The position numbers and the translations under genes are program-made. From positions 1 through 56,380 of the forward strand of contig JAHJDO010000075.1 in assembly GCA_018812485.1 (NCBI GenBank): a stretch of 56,380 nucleotides of DNA, in the 5' to 3' direction. The DNA is from a bacterium. Its GTDB lineage: Bacteria; JAHJDO01. Below are positions 37,000 to 44,974 of the stretch, one piece after another. The notes under the pieces were generated by a model. It was not told the origin of the DNA, did not search any database, and was given only the letters and a program-made list of their open reading frames with translations. Numbering within the stretch: the stretch's first letter is position 1; every line of letters starts with the position of its first letter.

Positions 37000-37854
37000 T
37001 CAGCTTGCAGATGCAAACAGCTCATCTGCTTTATATGAACTTCTAACAAAAGGACCTGAAGCAATAAAAAACCCTTTATCTTCGGCAAGTTTTTTATATT
37101 CCTCAAACATTTCAGGCGTAATAAATTCTTTAACAGGAAAGTGATTTTGTGATGGAGATAAATATTGACCGAGCGTTAATAAATTACAGCCAACGCTGCT
37201 TAAATCGTCCATAACTTTTAAAACCTCTTTTTTTGTTTCTCCAAGCCCCAGCATTATACCTGATTTAGTAACTATGTTTGAATCAAACTTTTTTATCATT
37301 CCAAGCAAATTAAGAGATGTTCTATAATCTGCTTCCTGCCGCACATTCTCATATAAACTGGGAACAGTCTCGAGATTATGACCAAATACATCAGGTTTGC
37401 TCCGCGCAACCTGTTCTACACAATACTCTTTGCCTTTAAAGTCAGGGGTAAGAATCTCTATCACAATATCTGGAATATTGTTTCTAATCTCTGTTACAAC
37501 ATTTACAAATTGGCCCGCTCCATAATCTTTGAGATCATCTCTTGTTACCGAAGTTATAACAACATATTTTAATTCTAATTCAGAAACTGCCTTGCTCAAT
37601 CTTTTCGGCTCATTTTTATCGACTGACAATGGAATGCCATGCTTTACTGCACAAAACCTACAGTTTCGCGTGCAAACATCCCCGAGTATCATAAAAGTCG
37701 CAGTATGACGAGAAAAGCATTCTCCTATATTAGGACACTTTGCACTTTCACATACTGTATTTAAGCTTAGTTTTTTAAGGATATGCCTTGTTTCTTCCGT
37801 AGCCTTTATATCCGGTATTCTTTTTTTGAGCCAATCAGGTAATTTTTTATGCAT
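37000..37854 (-). CDS. lipA: Lipoyl synthase
   Basis: Predicted 284 aa radical-SAM enzyme. It inserts two sulfurs into protein-bound octanoyl groups. The auxiliary cluster Cys are C35, C40 and C46 (CESAKCPNIGEC); the radical-SAM cluster is C61, C65 and C68 (CTRNCRFC). The C-terminal RSSY serine motif is in GPFVRSSYKADE. It overlaps the lipB end by 8 nt. Confidence 0.96.
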   Translation of the reverse strand: MHKKLPDWLKKRIPDIKATEETRHILKKLSLNTVCESAKCPNIGECFSRHTATFMILGDVCTRNCRFCAVKHGIPLSVDKNEPKRLSKAVSELELKYVVITSVTRDDLKDYGAGQFVNVVTEIRNNIPDIVIEILTPDFKGKEYCVEQVARSKPDVFGHNLETVPSLYENVRQEADYRTSLNLLGMIKKFDSNIVTKSGIMLGLGETKKEVLKVMDDLSSVGCNLLTLGQYLSPSQNHFPVKEFITPEMFEEYKKLAEDKGFFIASGPFVRSSYKADELFASAS

Positions 37855-38500
37855 ATCTCATATCTCTACTGAAACAATCCCCAAATTCAGTTATAAGAAC
37901 CTGTTTTGCTTTCTGCACGTCAGTTTGTTTTTCTGCTAATTCATCCAGAGATGTTACTGCTTTATCCTTTATACCACATGGAGTTATCATCCTAAAATGT
38001 TCCTTGTTCGGATTAATGTTTATACAGAATCCGTGAAAAGTCGTCCATTTACTCACTCCAATACCTATTGCCGCAATCTTTTCATTTCCTATCCAAACGC
38101 CAGTGTAATCATTTATTCTGCCAGCCGTTATTTTGAAACGCGACAGGAATCTAATTATTACTTCTTCTAAGCTCCTCAGATAAAGATGTATATCCTTGTT
38201 CCATTCCGCGAGATTTATAATTGGATAACCTACTATCTGACCAGGCCCATGATAGGTTATATCCCCTCCCCTATCTACCTCGTAAACTTTTATTCCATTT
38301 TTTCCCAGAACCTCATTACTGACAAGGATGTTTTCCCTGCCGCCTTTTCTGCCTATTGTAAATGTTGGAGGATGTTCTGTTAATATAAGTGTGTCTGGAA
38401 TCTCATTCTTAATCCTTTCAGACAGTATTTTTTTCTGAAGACTATAGGCTTCCATATAATCCTTAAGCCCAACGTCCAAAACGTTACATACCGCTTTCAT
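37847..38500 (-). CDS. lipB: Octanoyltransferase
   Basis: Predicted 217 aa. It moves octanoyl from acyl carrier protein to lipoyl domains. RGGDITYHGPGQIVGYPIIN is the substrate loop; EKIAAIGIGV has the conserved Lys, and FCININPNKEHFRMITPCGI the catalytic Cys. With lipA and the lipoyl-domain gene downstream it forms a lipoate assembly unit. The 125-bp stretch upstream of lipB (38,501-38,625) shows no gene. Confidence 0.95.
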   Translation of the reverse strand: MKAVCNVLDVGLKDYMEAYSLQKKILSERIKNEIPDTLILTEHPPTFTIGRKGGRENILVSNEVLGKNGIKVYEVDRGGDITYHGPGQIVGYPIINLAEWNKDIHLYLRSLEEVIIRFLSRFKITAGRINDYTGVWIGNEKIAAIGIGVSKWTTFHGFCININPNKEHFRMITPCGIKDKAVTSLDELAEKQTDVQKAKQVLITEFGDCFSRDMRYA

Positions 38501-38625
38501 CTAAATGCCTTTCTCCATTGCCACAAAATCTATTCATAAATTTTAATTATTTTTTTATAACGTTATGATTGAGGCAGCTTTCAAGGTCGCTCTCCAATCG
38601 TAATGTTTGAGAGTCCTATTTCTAT

Positions 38626-39612
38626 CTATTTCCCTCTCTTTTGTGTGCGTACCAGTTCGTATATTAAATCATAAGCGAATGTAAGTTCTTCAATTGAGCA
38701 ATGATCTTGAACAAAGTGGCTTGTACAAAGAAGCAGACCTCCGTCTCTGAATATGCGGACGATTCGTTCAATGTTACGTTTCAGTCTGTCGAGGTTCCCG
38801 AATCCAATAGTGGTCTGAACGTCAAGCCCACCCATGATGACGAAATGCTCTTTGTATTCTGCCATATAGCGCTGTATGTCCATCCCGGCTGATTCCTGGT
38901 AGGGGTGCAGCACATTGTATCCGAGTTTGACAATACCGTCCAAGACTTGGGATACGTTTCCATCGCTGTGAAGACTGAGGTATGCGCCCCGCTGCTTCAC
39001 GGCATCACAGGTGAATTTGTGATATGGATATATCAAATTCCACCAAGTCTTTGGATTGAACATGAGCGTATGCTGAGATCCCCAATCGTCGGATACATGG
39101 ATCATGTCCACACCAAGATCAAGGCAGTTCATTGCAAACTTCCTGTTCCACTCGGCTTGTCGCCGGTAGACCTGTCGGAGGTCGGATTCGTACAGCGCCA
39201 GATACATGAGATGATTCTCGATTCCGAACGGCCCATTGAGACATTCAAAAATGCCGGGGGTCTGGACGTACACGAATCGGCCTCGCTGGGACTTGTGGTG
39301 ATCAATGTCCGCACGGAGCGTGTCATAGGTGTCGTTCCGGTCAGAATCGGACAATGGAATTTCGAGAAGGATTGAAGGTTCGATGATACCACCATTTTGT
39401 ACGCGAAGACGCTTGAGGTCTTCCTTGGCATAGGGTGATGGACCGCCGAAAAGATGGGCAAAATCGAATTCATATCGGTCCTCAAAGGCATCTACCGACC
39501 CAAATGTGGCAGAGATCTGTTCCTCCAGATTCGCTCGAACCCATGCATATATGGGAATCCGATCCGGTTTCAGGTGCTCAATAACTGCAATTACTCTCTC
39601 TCTTGATGTCAT
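38626..39612 (-). CDS. Uroporphyrinogen decarboxylase-family protein
   Basis: Predicted 328 aa from ATG 39612, which has a GGGGGG site just upstream; a TTG at 39624 in frame is less likely. The opening MTSRERVIAVIEHLKPDRIPIY is split here as MTSRERVIAVIEHLKPDRIP and IY and is typical of the UroD-like/MtaA-CmuA superfamily. Later motifs include DMIHVSDDWGSQ, LHSDGNVSQVLDGIV and HPYQESAGMDIQ. Members of this branch are usually corrinoid-linked methyltransferases or of unknown role rather than heme enzymes. Base composition is clearly more GC-rich than its neighbours, suggesting recent transfer. It separates lipB from the lpdA side of the operon. Confidence 0.75.
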   Translation of the reverse strand: MTSRERVIAVIEHLKPDRIPIYAWVRANLEEQISATFGSVDAFEDRYEFDFAHLFGGPSPYAKEDLKRLRVQNGGIIEPSILLEIPLSDSDRNDTYDTLRADIDHHKSQRGRFVYVQTPGIFECLNGPFGIENHLMYLALYESDLRQVYRRQAEWNRKFAMNCLDLGVDMIHVSDDWGSQHTLMFNPKTWWNLIYPYHKFTCDAVKQRGAYLSLHSDGNVSQVLDGIVKLGYNVLHPYQESAGMDIQRYMAEYKEHFVIMGGLDVQTTIGFGNLDRLKRNIERIVRIFRDGGLLLCTSHFVQDHCSIEELTFAYDLIYELVRTQKRGK

Positions 39613-39710
39613 TATGCCCCCCAATATTAATCGTTGAAATTTGCTGTTACTTTAGAATTACTATACTTAAAAACGACTTAGAACCTCAATAAAAAATGGA
39701 AACGAGATTG

Positions 39711-39738
39711 CCTCAGGATTTTATCATTCGCAATGACA
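39711..39738 (-). repeat. Dispersed 28-bp repeat, copy A
   Basis: CCTCAGGATTTTATCATTCG followed by CAATGACA is the reverse complement of 53683-53710 with two mismatches. It is preceded by GAGATTG and so looks like a decayed member of the GAGATTGC...GCAATGACA type of intergenic repeat. The 147-bp gap between the UroD-like gene and mazF holds this and no gene. Confidence 0.6.
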
Positions 39739-39759
39739 TTTTTATCGTCATTTGTATTA

Positions 39760-40104
39760 CTAAAATAAAAGCGTGCTCAACTTGCTTGTCACCCCATGAA
39801 GTGTGGATGACGAAACCTTGCAGCAAAACTCAGCATTTCTGACCTTCCAATCCAGACTTTTCACCTGATCAGATAGAATAACTCCTGATAGTTTCAATCC
39901 CTTTGGAATGGATACTTCAAATGGATAGCCTTTTGCTTGGCTTGTAATGGGGCAAAAGATAGCAAGCCCAACCTTTTGATTATAAGACTTTGGAGATAAA
40001 ACAAGAGCTGGCCTGCGTCCCATCTGCTCATGTCCTGCTTGAGGGCTAAAACTAATCCAGACCACATCGCCACAGTCAGGACAGTAGCTCTGAGACATTA
40101 CCAT
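39760..40104 (-). CDS. mazF: MazF/PemK-family toxin
   Basis: Predicted 114 aa. GDVVWISFSPQAGHEQMGRR has the usual loop, then PALVLSPKSYN, FCPITSQAKGYPFEV and the conserved VILSDQVKSLDW. It should be a sequence-specific mRNA endoribonuclease. The start is either ATG 40104 or ATG 40098; both overlap or abut the mazE stop. The last residues are VTSKLSTLLF. Confidence 0.92.
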   Translation of the reverse strand: MVMSQSYCPDCGDVVWISFSPQAGHEQMGRRPALVLSPKSYNQKVGLAIFCPITSQAKGYPFEVSIPKGLKLSGVILSDQVKSLDWKVRNAEFCCKVSSSTLHGVTSKLSTLLF

Positions 40105-40340
40105 GTCTCCAAACCAACAGAATGCCCCGTATCAATCTCTGAATGGAGATTATTCTTTGAAACACCCTTAAGAAGAAATTCTAAAGTATACTTCCGTTCA
40201 TCAGCAGGCTTGACAATCAGCTTACCATCAATTGTCGTTAAATCCACGATAGTCCCCTGCTTTAAGTGAGTATCAATCGCAAAAACTCGCGGAATTCGCA
40301 ATGCCAAACTATTTCCCCACTTTTGAATTTTTATATTCAT
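40098..40340 (-). CDS. mazE: MazE-family antitoxin (AbrB/SpoVT fold)
   Basis: Predicted 80 aa from ATG 40340, which has GAGAGG 7 nt upstream; the frame extends further 5' but without a site. MNIKIQKWGNSLALRIPRVF is the swapped-hairpin DNA-binding domain. The C-terminal half should bind and block MazF. Its promoter contains a palindrome suited to autorepression. Confidence 0.92.
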   Translation of the reverse strand: MNIKIQKWGNSLALRIPRVFAIDTHLKQGTIVDLTTIDGKLIVKPADERKYTLEFLLKGVSKNNLHSEIDTGHSVGLETW

Positions 40341-40368
40341 AATTACCTCTCTTTTTGTATCTACAATG

Positions 40369-40396
40369 AGTATACACAATTGTGGATATTTTGCAA
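40369..40396 (-). promoter_or_regulatory. mazEF promoter with an operator-like palindrome
   Basis: On the minus strand TTGCAA (40396-40391), a 16-bp spacer and TATACT (40374-40369) form a promoter. The spacer contains the perfect 10-bp palindrome CACAATTGTG at 40375-40384. This is where a MazE dimer or MazEF complex would be expected to bind to autorepress. Confidence 0.55.
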
Positions 40397-40409
40397 CAAA
40401 AAAATAAAT

Positions 40410-41798
40410 TTAAGCTTTTTTAGGCAAACTTATAGCAATACTATCAACATCCTCTGCTGCTTCCATAATTGCTTCAGATATGGTCGGATGTGCATGAATT
40501 GTTTCCGCAAGTTCCTTGTATGTACATTCGGCCTTTATTGCTAGCACACACTCAGCGATCAGTTCTGTTGCATGAGGAGCAATCATTCTCACTCCCAAAA
40601 TCTCATCCGTATCCTTGTCAGCTATAATTTTAACCAAGCCTTCTGTCTCTCCTATACACATTGCCTTCCCACTTGCCATTAGAGGGAATCTGCCTATCTT
40701 TATCTCATGAGTTTCTTTTGCTTTTTGCTCAGTTAAACCAACTCCTGCTACTTCAGGATCTGTATAAACACAGGATGGTATAGCCTTATAATCCATTTTT
40801 GAATCCATACCCATTATATGCTCCACAGCCACAATTCCCTCCTTTGAAGCAACATGCGCAAGCATAGGGCCTAGCGTAATATCTCCTACCGCATAAATAT
40901 GTGGAATATTTGTCTGCATATACTCATTTACAAGAATTCTATTTTTATACAGTTTTATTTGATTCTCTTCTAATCCAATTCCAGAAATATTTGAATTCCT
41001 TCCAACAGCAACAAGCACTCTATCCACTTCAAATGTCTTATCTTCTGACAAATATACATTTGCTGAAGAGTTCCTCTTTTCGACTCTAGCAACTTTTGCT
41101 TGAGTAAAAATTTCAATACCTCTCTTTTTAAAAATGTTCTCAAGCTGACTTGCAATTTCATTATCCTCTTCTGGCAGTATATGATCCATCATCTCAACTA
41201 GTCTTACTTTGACTCCAAAAGAATTGAAAATATCTGCAAATTCACAACCAATAGCGCCTGCCCCTATTATTAAAATACTTCCAGGTAGATTATCACAAGA
41301 AAGAACCTCTCTGCTTGTCTGGATTATTTCTCCATCCGTTGGAATATTAGCCAATTTCATAGGTTCTGAACCAGTTGCTATTATTACATTGCTTGCATCC
41401 ACTTCAGATTGTTGGGAATTATTTGTTATTCTTATTACTCCGGGAGACATAATCTCTGCTTTCCCTTTTACTGTTTCAATACCGTTGCTTTTGAACAAAA
41501 ATTCTATACCCTTTGTCAGCCTGTTAACGATCTGATTTTTCCTATTTATGACTTTCCCATAATCCAGAGATATGCCAGAAGTATTTATACCAAACTTTCC
41601 CGCGCTAATGAGATTTCTATACATTTTTGCTGAATGAAGAATAGCCTTTGTGGGAATACATCCTCTGTTAAGACATGTTCCTCCAAGCACGCCATCCTTT
41701 TCAACAACACAAACCCTAGCTCCTAACTGCGCTGCTCTTATCGCCGCTACATAGCCGCCTGGGCCTCCACCAATTATTCCAATATCATATTTCGCCAT
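40410..41798 (-). CDS. lpdA: Dihydrolipoamide dehydrogenase
   Basis: Predicted 462 aa flavoprotein. FAD motif IGIIGGGPGGYVAAIRAAQL, the redox disulfide in GGTCLNRGCIPTK (CxxxxC), the NAD motif LIIGAGAIGCEFADIFNSFG, the second FAD motif YAVGDI and the C-terminal HAHPTISE His-Glu pair are all present. It reoxidises dihydrolipoyl domains as E3 of 2-oxoacid dehydrogenases or the glycine cleavage system. No E1/E2 genes are adjacent. The cargo patch with mazEF lies between it and lipB. Confidence 0.95.
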   Translation of the reverse strand: MAKYDIGIIGGGPGGYVAAIRAAQLGARVCVVEKDGVLGGTCLNRGCIPTKAILHSAKMYRNLISAGKFGINTSGISLDYGKVINRKNQIVNRLTKGIEFLFKSNGIETVKGKAEIMSPGVIRITNNSQQSEVDASNVIIATGSEPMKLANIPTDGEIIQTSREVLSCDNLPGSILIIGAGAIGCEFADIFNSFGVKVRLVEMMDHILPEEDNEIASQLENIFKKRGIEIFTQAKVARVEKRNSSANVYLSEDKTFEVDRVLVAVGRNSNISGIGLEENQIKLYKNRILVNEYMQTNIPHIYAVGDITLGPMLAHVASKEGIVAVEHIMGMDSKMDYKAIPSCVYTDPEVAGVGLTEQKAKETHEIKIGRFPLMASGKAMCIGETEGLVKIIADKDTDEILGVRMIAPHATELIAECVLAIKAECTYKELAETIHAHPTISEAIMEAAEDVDSIAISLPKKA

Positions 41799-41813
41799 TG
41801 TTCTTCTCCCCTT

Positions 41814-43466
41814 TCACATTTTCTCAGGCGCAGATATACCAAGAAGTCTGAGTCCATTTGCCAGCACAATTCTGGTAGATTTAATAACCAATAGTCTTGC
41901 AGCTGTCAATTCTTTATTTTTGGTAACAACACGGTTTTTATTGTAAAAGTTATGAAATATTCCAGCAAGTTTTAGTAAATATCCTGCTATTCTGTGAGGC
42001 GCATAAGTTAGAGCGCTAATTTCGCATATATCTTTAAATCCAGCCAATGTCTTTGCTAATTCAATATCCTCTGGCTTATTTATAAGCTCTGTATTGGGAT
42101 TATCAACTTTCTCCTCTCCGGCATGTTTTAATATATTACATATCCTTGCGTACGCATACTGAACATAATAAACAGGGTTTTTGGAAGACTCCTCCCTTGC
42201 TAAATTCAGGTCAAAGTCAAGATGGCTGCTCTGTGAGCGCATAAGAAAGAAAAACCTTGCAGCATCCTTGCCGACCTCCGCTAATAAATCTCTCATTGTC
42301 TCAAACCTGCCAGCTCTTTTAGACATTTTAATTTTCTCTCCACTACGCATAAGATTAACCTGCTGAACTATAAAAACATCCAGCCATTTCTCATCAATAC
42401 CTAACGCTTTCATAGCCATTTTCAATCTTTTTATATGCCCGTGGTGGTCAGGACCCATAAAATCAATGGCTTTATCAAATCCCCTCTTAAACTTATCAAG
42501 ATGATATGCAATGTCTGCCAGAAAATAAGTTGGCGCTCCATTAGCCTTTCTCAGAACTCTGTCCTCGTCGTCACCAAACTCTTTGGACCGAAACCACGTC
42601 GCTCCATCCTTCGGATACGCAAAATCGTTCTTTTTTAATTCTTCCAAAGTATTAGAAACTTTGCCTGAATCATGAAGTGTTTTCTCGCTGAACCACACAT
42701 CAAACTTAACTCCAAAATCCTCCACATCGCGCTTTTGGTCGCCTAATATCCTTGAAAGATAAAAGTATCTACATCTATTCCACACATCACCATCTATCTT
42801 ATCCAGCAAACTCCTGCCATATATTTTATCTAGCTCTTTCACCATATCCTTTACATAGTCACCATGATAGCCTTCTTCTGGAAATGGAAAATCGGGATCG
42901 TATATCTGTTTATATCTTGCAATAAGTGATTCAACAAACCTTGAAACCTGTTCTCCTGCATCGTTTACATAGAATTCTCTTTTTACATCGTATCCATTAA
43001 ACGAGAGAATATTGCACAAACTATCGCCAATAGATGCAGCTCTTGCGCTCACTACATTAAGGGGCCCGGTGGGATTTGACCCTACAAATTCCACAAGGAT
43101 CTTTTTACCCTCTCCCGTATTACTTCTGCCATAATTCTCTCCTGCCAAAACAACTTCTTTAAAGACATCTATCCAGAACTTTTTGCTGATGTAAAAATTT
43201 ATAAATCCAGGTTTAACCAGCAGAACTTTATCTATTAATAAATCTTTAGACAAGGACTGCTGAATATTTTTACATAACTTTTCACCTATACTAATTGGAG
43301 ATTCTTTTAATTTATGCGAGTGCATCATTGCTGCGTTTGTTGAAAAATCACCAAATTTTTCATCTTTTGTTCTTTCCACTGAAATATATAGACCTCTAAT
43401 AGAATATATTTCTTTAATGCTTTCTTGAACTATTTTTACTATGTGTTCTTTAGCTTTATTAATCAC
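41814..43466 (-). CDS. argS: Arginyl-tRNA synthetase
   Basis: Predicted 550 aa. It is a class I synthetase with the Arg-specific N-terminal additive domain. The HIGH-equivalent is NPTGPLNVVSARAASIGD, so the usual HxGH is replaced by NVVS. KMSKRAG (KMSKS loop, ~residue 375) is intact. The C-terminal DALR-type domain is present (NRVVTKNKELTAARLLVIKS). It overlaps yqeK by 4 nt at its start. Confidence 0.95.
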   Translation of the reverse strand: MINKAKEHIVKIVQESIKEIYSIRGLYISVERTKDEKFGDFSTNAAMMHSHKLKESPISIGEKLCKNIQQSLSKDLLIDKVLLVKPGFINFYISKKFWIDVFKEVVLAGENYGRSNTGEGKKILVEFVGSNPTGPLNVVSARAASIGDSLCNILSFNGYDVKREFYVNDAGEQVSRFVESLIARYKQIYDPDFPFPEEGYHGDYVKDMVKELDKIYGRSLLDKIDGDVWNRCRYFYLSRILGDQKRDVEDFGVKFDVWFSEKTLHDSGKVSNTLEELKKNDFAYPKDGATWFRSKEFGDDEDRVLRKANGAPTYFLADIAYHLDKFKRGFDKAIDFMGPDHHGHIKRLKMAMKALGIDEKWLDVFIVQQVNLMRSGEKIKMSKRAGRFETMRDLLAEVGKDAARFFFLMRSQSSHLDFDLNLAREESSKNPVYYVQYAYARICNILKHAGEEKVDNPNTELINKPEDIELAKTLAGFKDICEISALTYAPHRIAGYLLKLAGIFHNFYNKNRVVTKNKELTAARLLVIKSTRIVLANGLRLLGISAPEKM

Positions 43467-44023
43467 TTTTTTTTCTCTTTTTCCAGAAACCAGTTTAATG
43501 CCTTAACTGACCTTGGATGAATTAGCACCTTTTTCTTTACTAAATATGGAATCTTCTTTCTTAGAATAAAAAGCATTGCTCTATCTATATCTTTCTCTGC
43601 TGCTTTTCTTGCATCTACTACTCCTTTATGCCCTCTGGCTAATTCAATAAAATCTGCTACATATACAATCTTTGCGATACCAGACATCGCAGGAGCTGCT
43701 GTTGTATGATATCGTATTGCGTTTAATATTTGAGGGTCTGTTATTCCAAAAAACTCATTAGCGAGCTTACTGCCAACTGGAGCATGAAGCAGGGACTCTG
43801 TCTCCAGTTCAAGCTTATCAACCGAAATCTTATATTTTCCAACGCTATATATCAGTTCATCATACGGCATTGATTTTGCGCAATCGTGAAGAAGAGCTGC
43901 AAGCTCGACCTTCTTCTCTGAAGCACCAAATCTTCTTGCTAAGTCAAGTGCAGTTTCACATGTTGAAAGAGAATGAGCATATATTTGGTCATTAAGCATT
44001 CTTTTGAGTTTTTCTTTGATCAC
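43463..44023 (-). CDS. yqeK: YqeK-type HD-domain phosphohydrolase
   Basis: Predicted 186 aa. HD-domain metal ligands appear as YAHSLSTCETALDLARRFG (first His), LAALLHDCAKSM (His-Asp), the RYHTTAAPAMSG His and the VYVADFIE Asp. The family hydrolyses diadenosine tetraphosphate symmetrically. The usual nadD and rsfS neighbours are missing here. It overlaps the genes on both sides by 4 nt. Confidence 0.9.
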   Translation of the reverse strand: MIKEKLKRMLNDQIYAHSLSTCETALDLARRFGASEKKVELAALLHDCAKSMPYDELIYSVGKYKISVDKLELETESLLHAPVGSKLANEFFGITDPQILNAIRYHTTAAPAMSGIAKIVYVADFIELARGHKGVVDARKAAEKDIDRAMLFILRKKIPYLVKKKVLIHPRSVKALNWFLEKEKKK

Positions 44024-44817
44024 CTTTGAAATTTCAAGATGTCATAATCTTCGTATAAGTGAAACCATCTCTGTCCTAGACATGCGCTGCTCGAGAGTTC
44101 AACGTCCTCTAAATAAGAAGAAAAATCATATCTGCATAATGCAAAACGCCACTGTTCACCATTTTGAGGAGTCCTGTCAATAGTGTCTTTTAATGAAGAA
44201 AAAGGTATTGCTACCTCAAGTGTCCATTTCCCATCTTCATCTTTCCAGTTATTCAGTGTGCCATACACCTTTGTTGCACTTTTCAGGTTTGATTCATAAG
44301 CTGTGCAATGTTTATCATTATCACTTACTCCACGGCTTGAATAAAATATATCCCATGTTACATTCTTAGGGCTTATCTCAAACTCGTAATATGAACATTT
44401 GCTTTTTCTCGGTTTTAGGAATATTTCAAGAACGTCCTCCCTGCACAAAACAGCGTCATGTTCTTCTATTGTAGCCCATATATCTTTGTCCTCTGCTTCC
44501 ATGGCAATGTAGAGATAATCTTTATCCCAGAGAAGTCTAGCGGTAGTCTTTGAGATTGCCTTGCGATGAGGCTGCTTGGTAACCCAGCGCTCAAGACGGT
44601 AAAATGTGATTTTTTTTGCTTTCTGCCAGCAGGGCTCATCAAAGACACCATCAATTGCTACTTTTTCCTCCGTATATTGGCATATATACTCTTTAGGCGC
44701 TTTTTTATCCCATTTGCCAAAATTCCACGAAAACCCTAGAAGCCCTAAAGCAAGAATAAGAACAGATGTAACAATAGATGCGAATTTAAAAACATTTTTT
44801 TTGCTTGCATTTCCCAT
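44020..44817 (-). CDS. Membrane-anchored CBM9-like carbohydrate-binding protein
   Basis: Predicted 265 aa. An N-terminal membrane segment (FASIVTSVLILALGLLGFSW) is followed by a single CBM9-like fold: EKVAIDGVFDEPCWQKAKKI, TTARLLWDKDYLYIAMEAED, the DVLEIFLKP motif and YYEFEISPKNVTWDIFY. Such domains bind sugars or occur in periplasmic/outer-surface proteins; no catalytic domain is attached. It lies at the head of the argS-containing run. Confidence 0.75.
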   Translation of the reverse strand: MGNASKKNVFKFASIVTSVLILALGLLGFSWNFGKWDKKAPKEYICQYTEEKVAIDGVFDEPCWQKAKKITFYRLERWVTKQPHRKAISKTTARLLWDKDYLYIAMEAEDKDIWATIEEHDAVLCREDVLEIFLKPRKSKCSYYEFEISPKNVTWDIFYSSRGVSDNDKHCTAYESNLKSATKVYGTLNNWKDEDGKWTLEVAIPFSSLKDTIDRTPQNGEQWRFALCRYDFSSYLEDVELSSSACLGQRWFHLYEDYDILKFQR

Positions 44818-44938
44818 ATCGACTCCCCTTGTTATTTACTGATAATTCAATTTCAGAATAAATTATTAAGTCTATCTTTGCAACAATTATTTTATAATCC
44901 CTTAATGCATAACATGTTCTGAAATATCTCATTCTACA

Positions 44939-44970
44939 TTGAAATAGAACTAACAGTCTGTTAATATAAT
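44939..44970 (+). promoter_or_regulatory. Candidate promoter of the GT39 gene
   Basis: TTGAAA (44939-44944), 17 bp, TAATAT (44962-44967) overlapping TATAAT (44965-44970). ATG 44975 lies 4-8 nt after the -10 box and no Shine-Dalgarno is visible, again pointing to a leaderless start. Confidence 0.5.
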
Positions 44971-44974
44971 CGAA

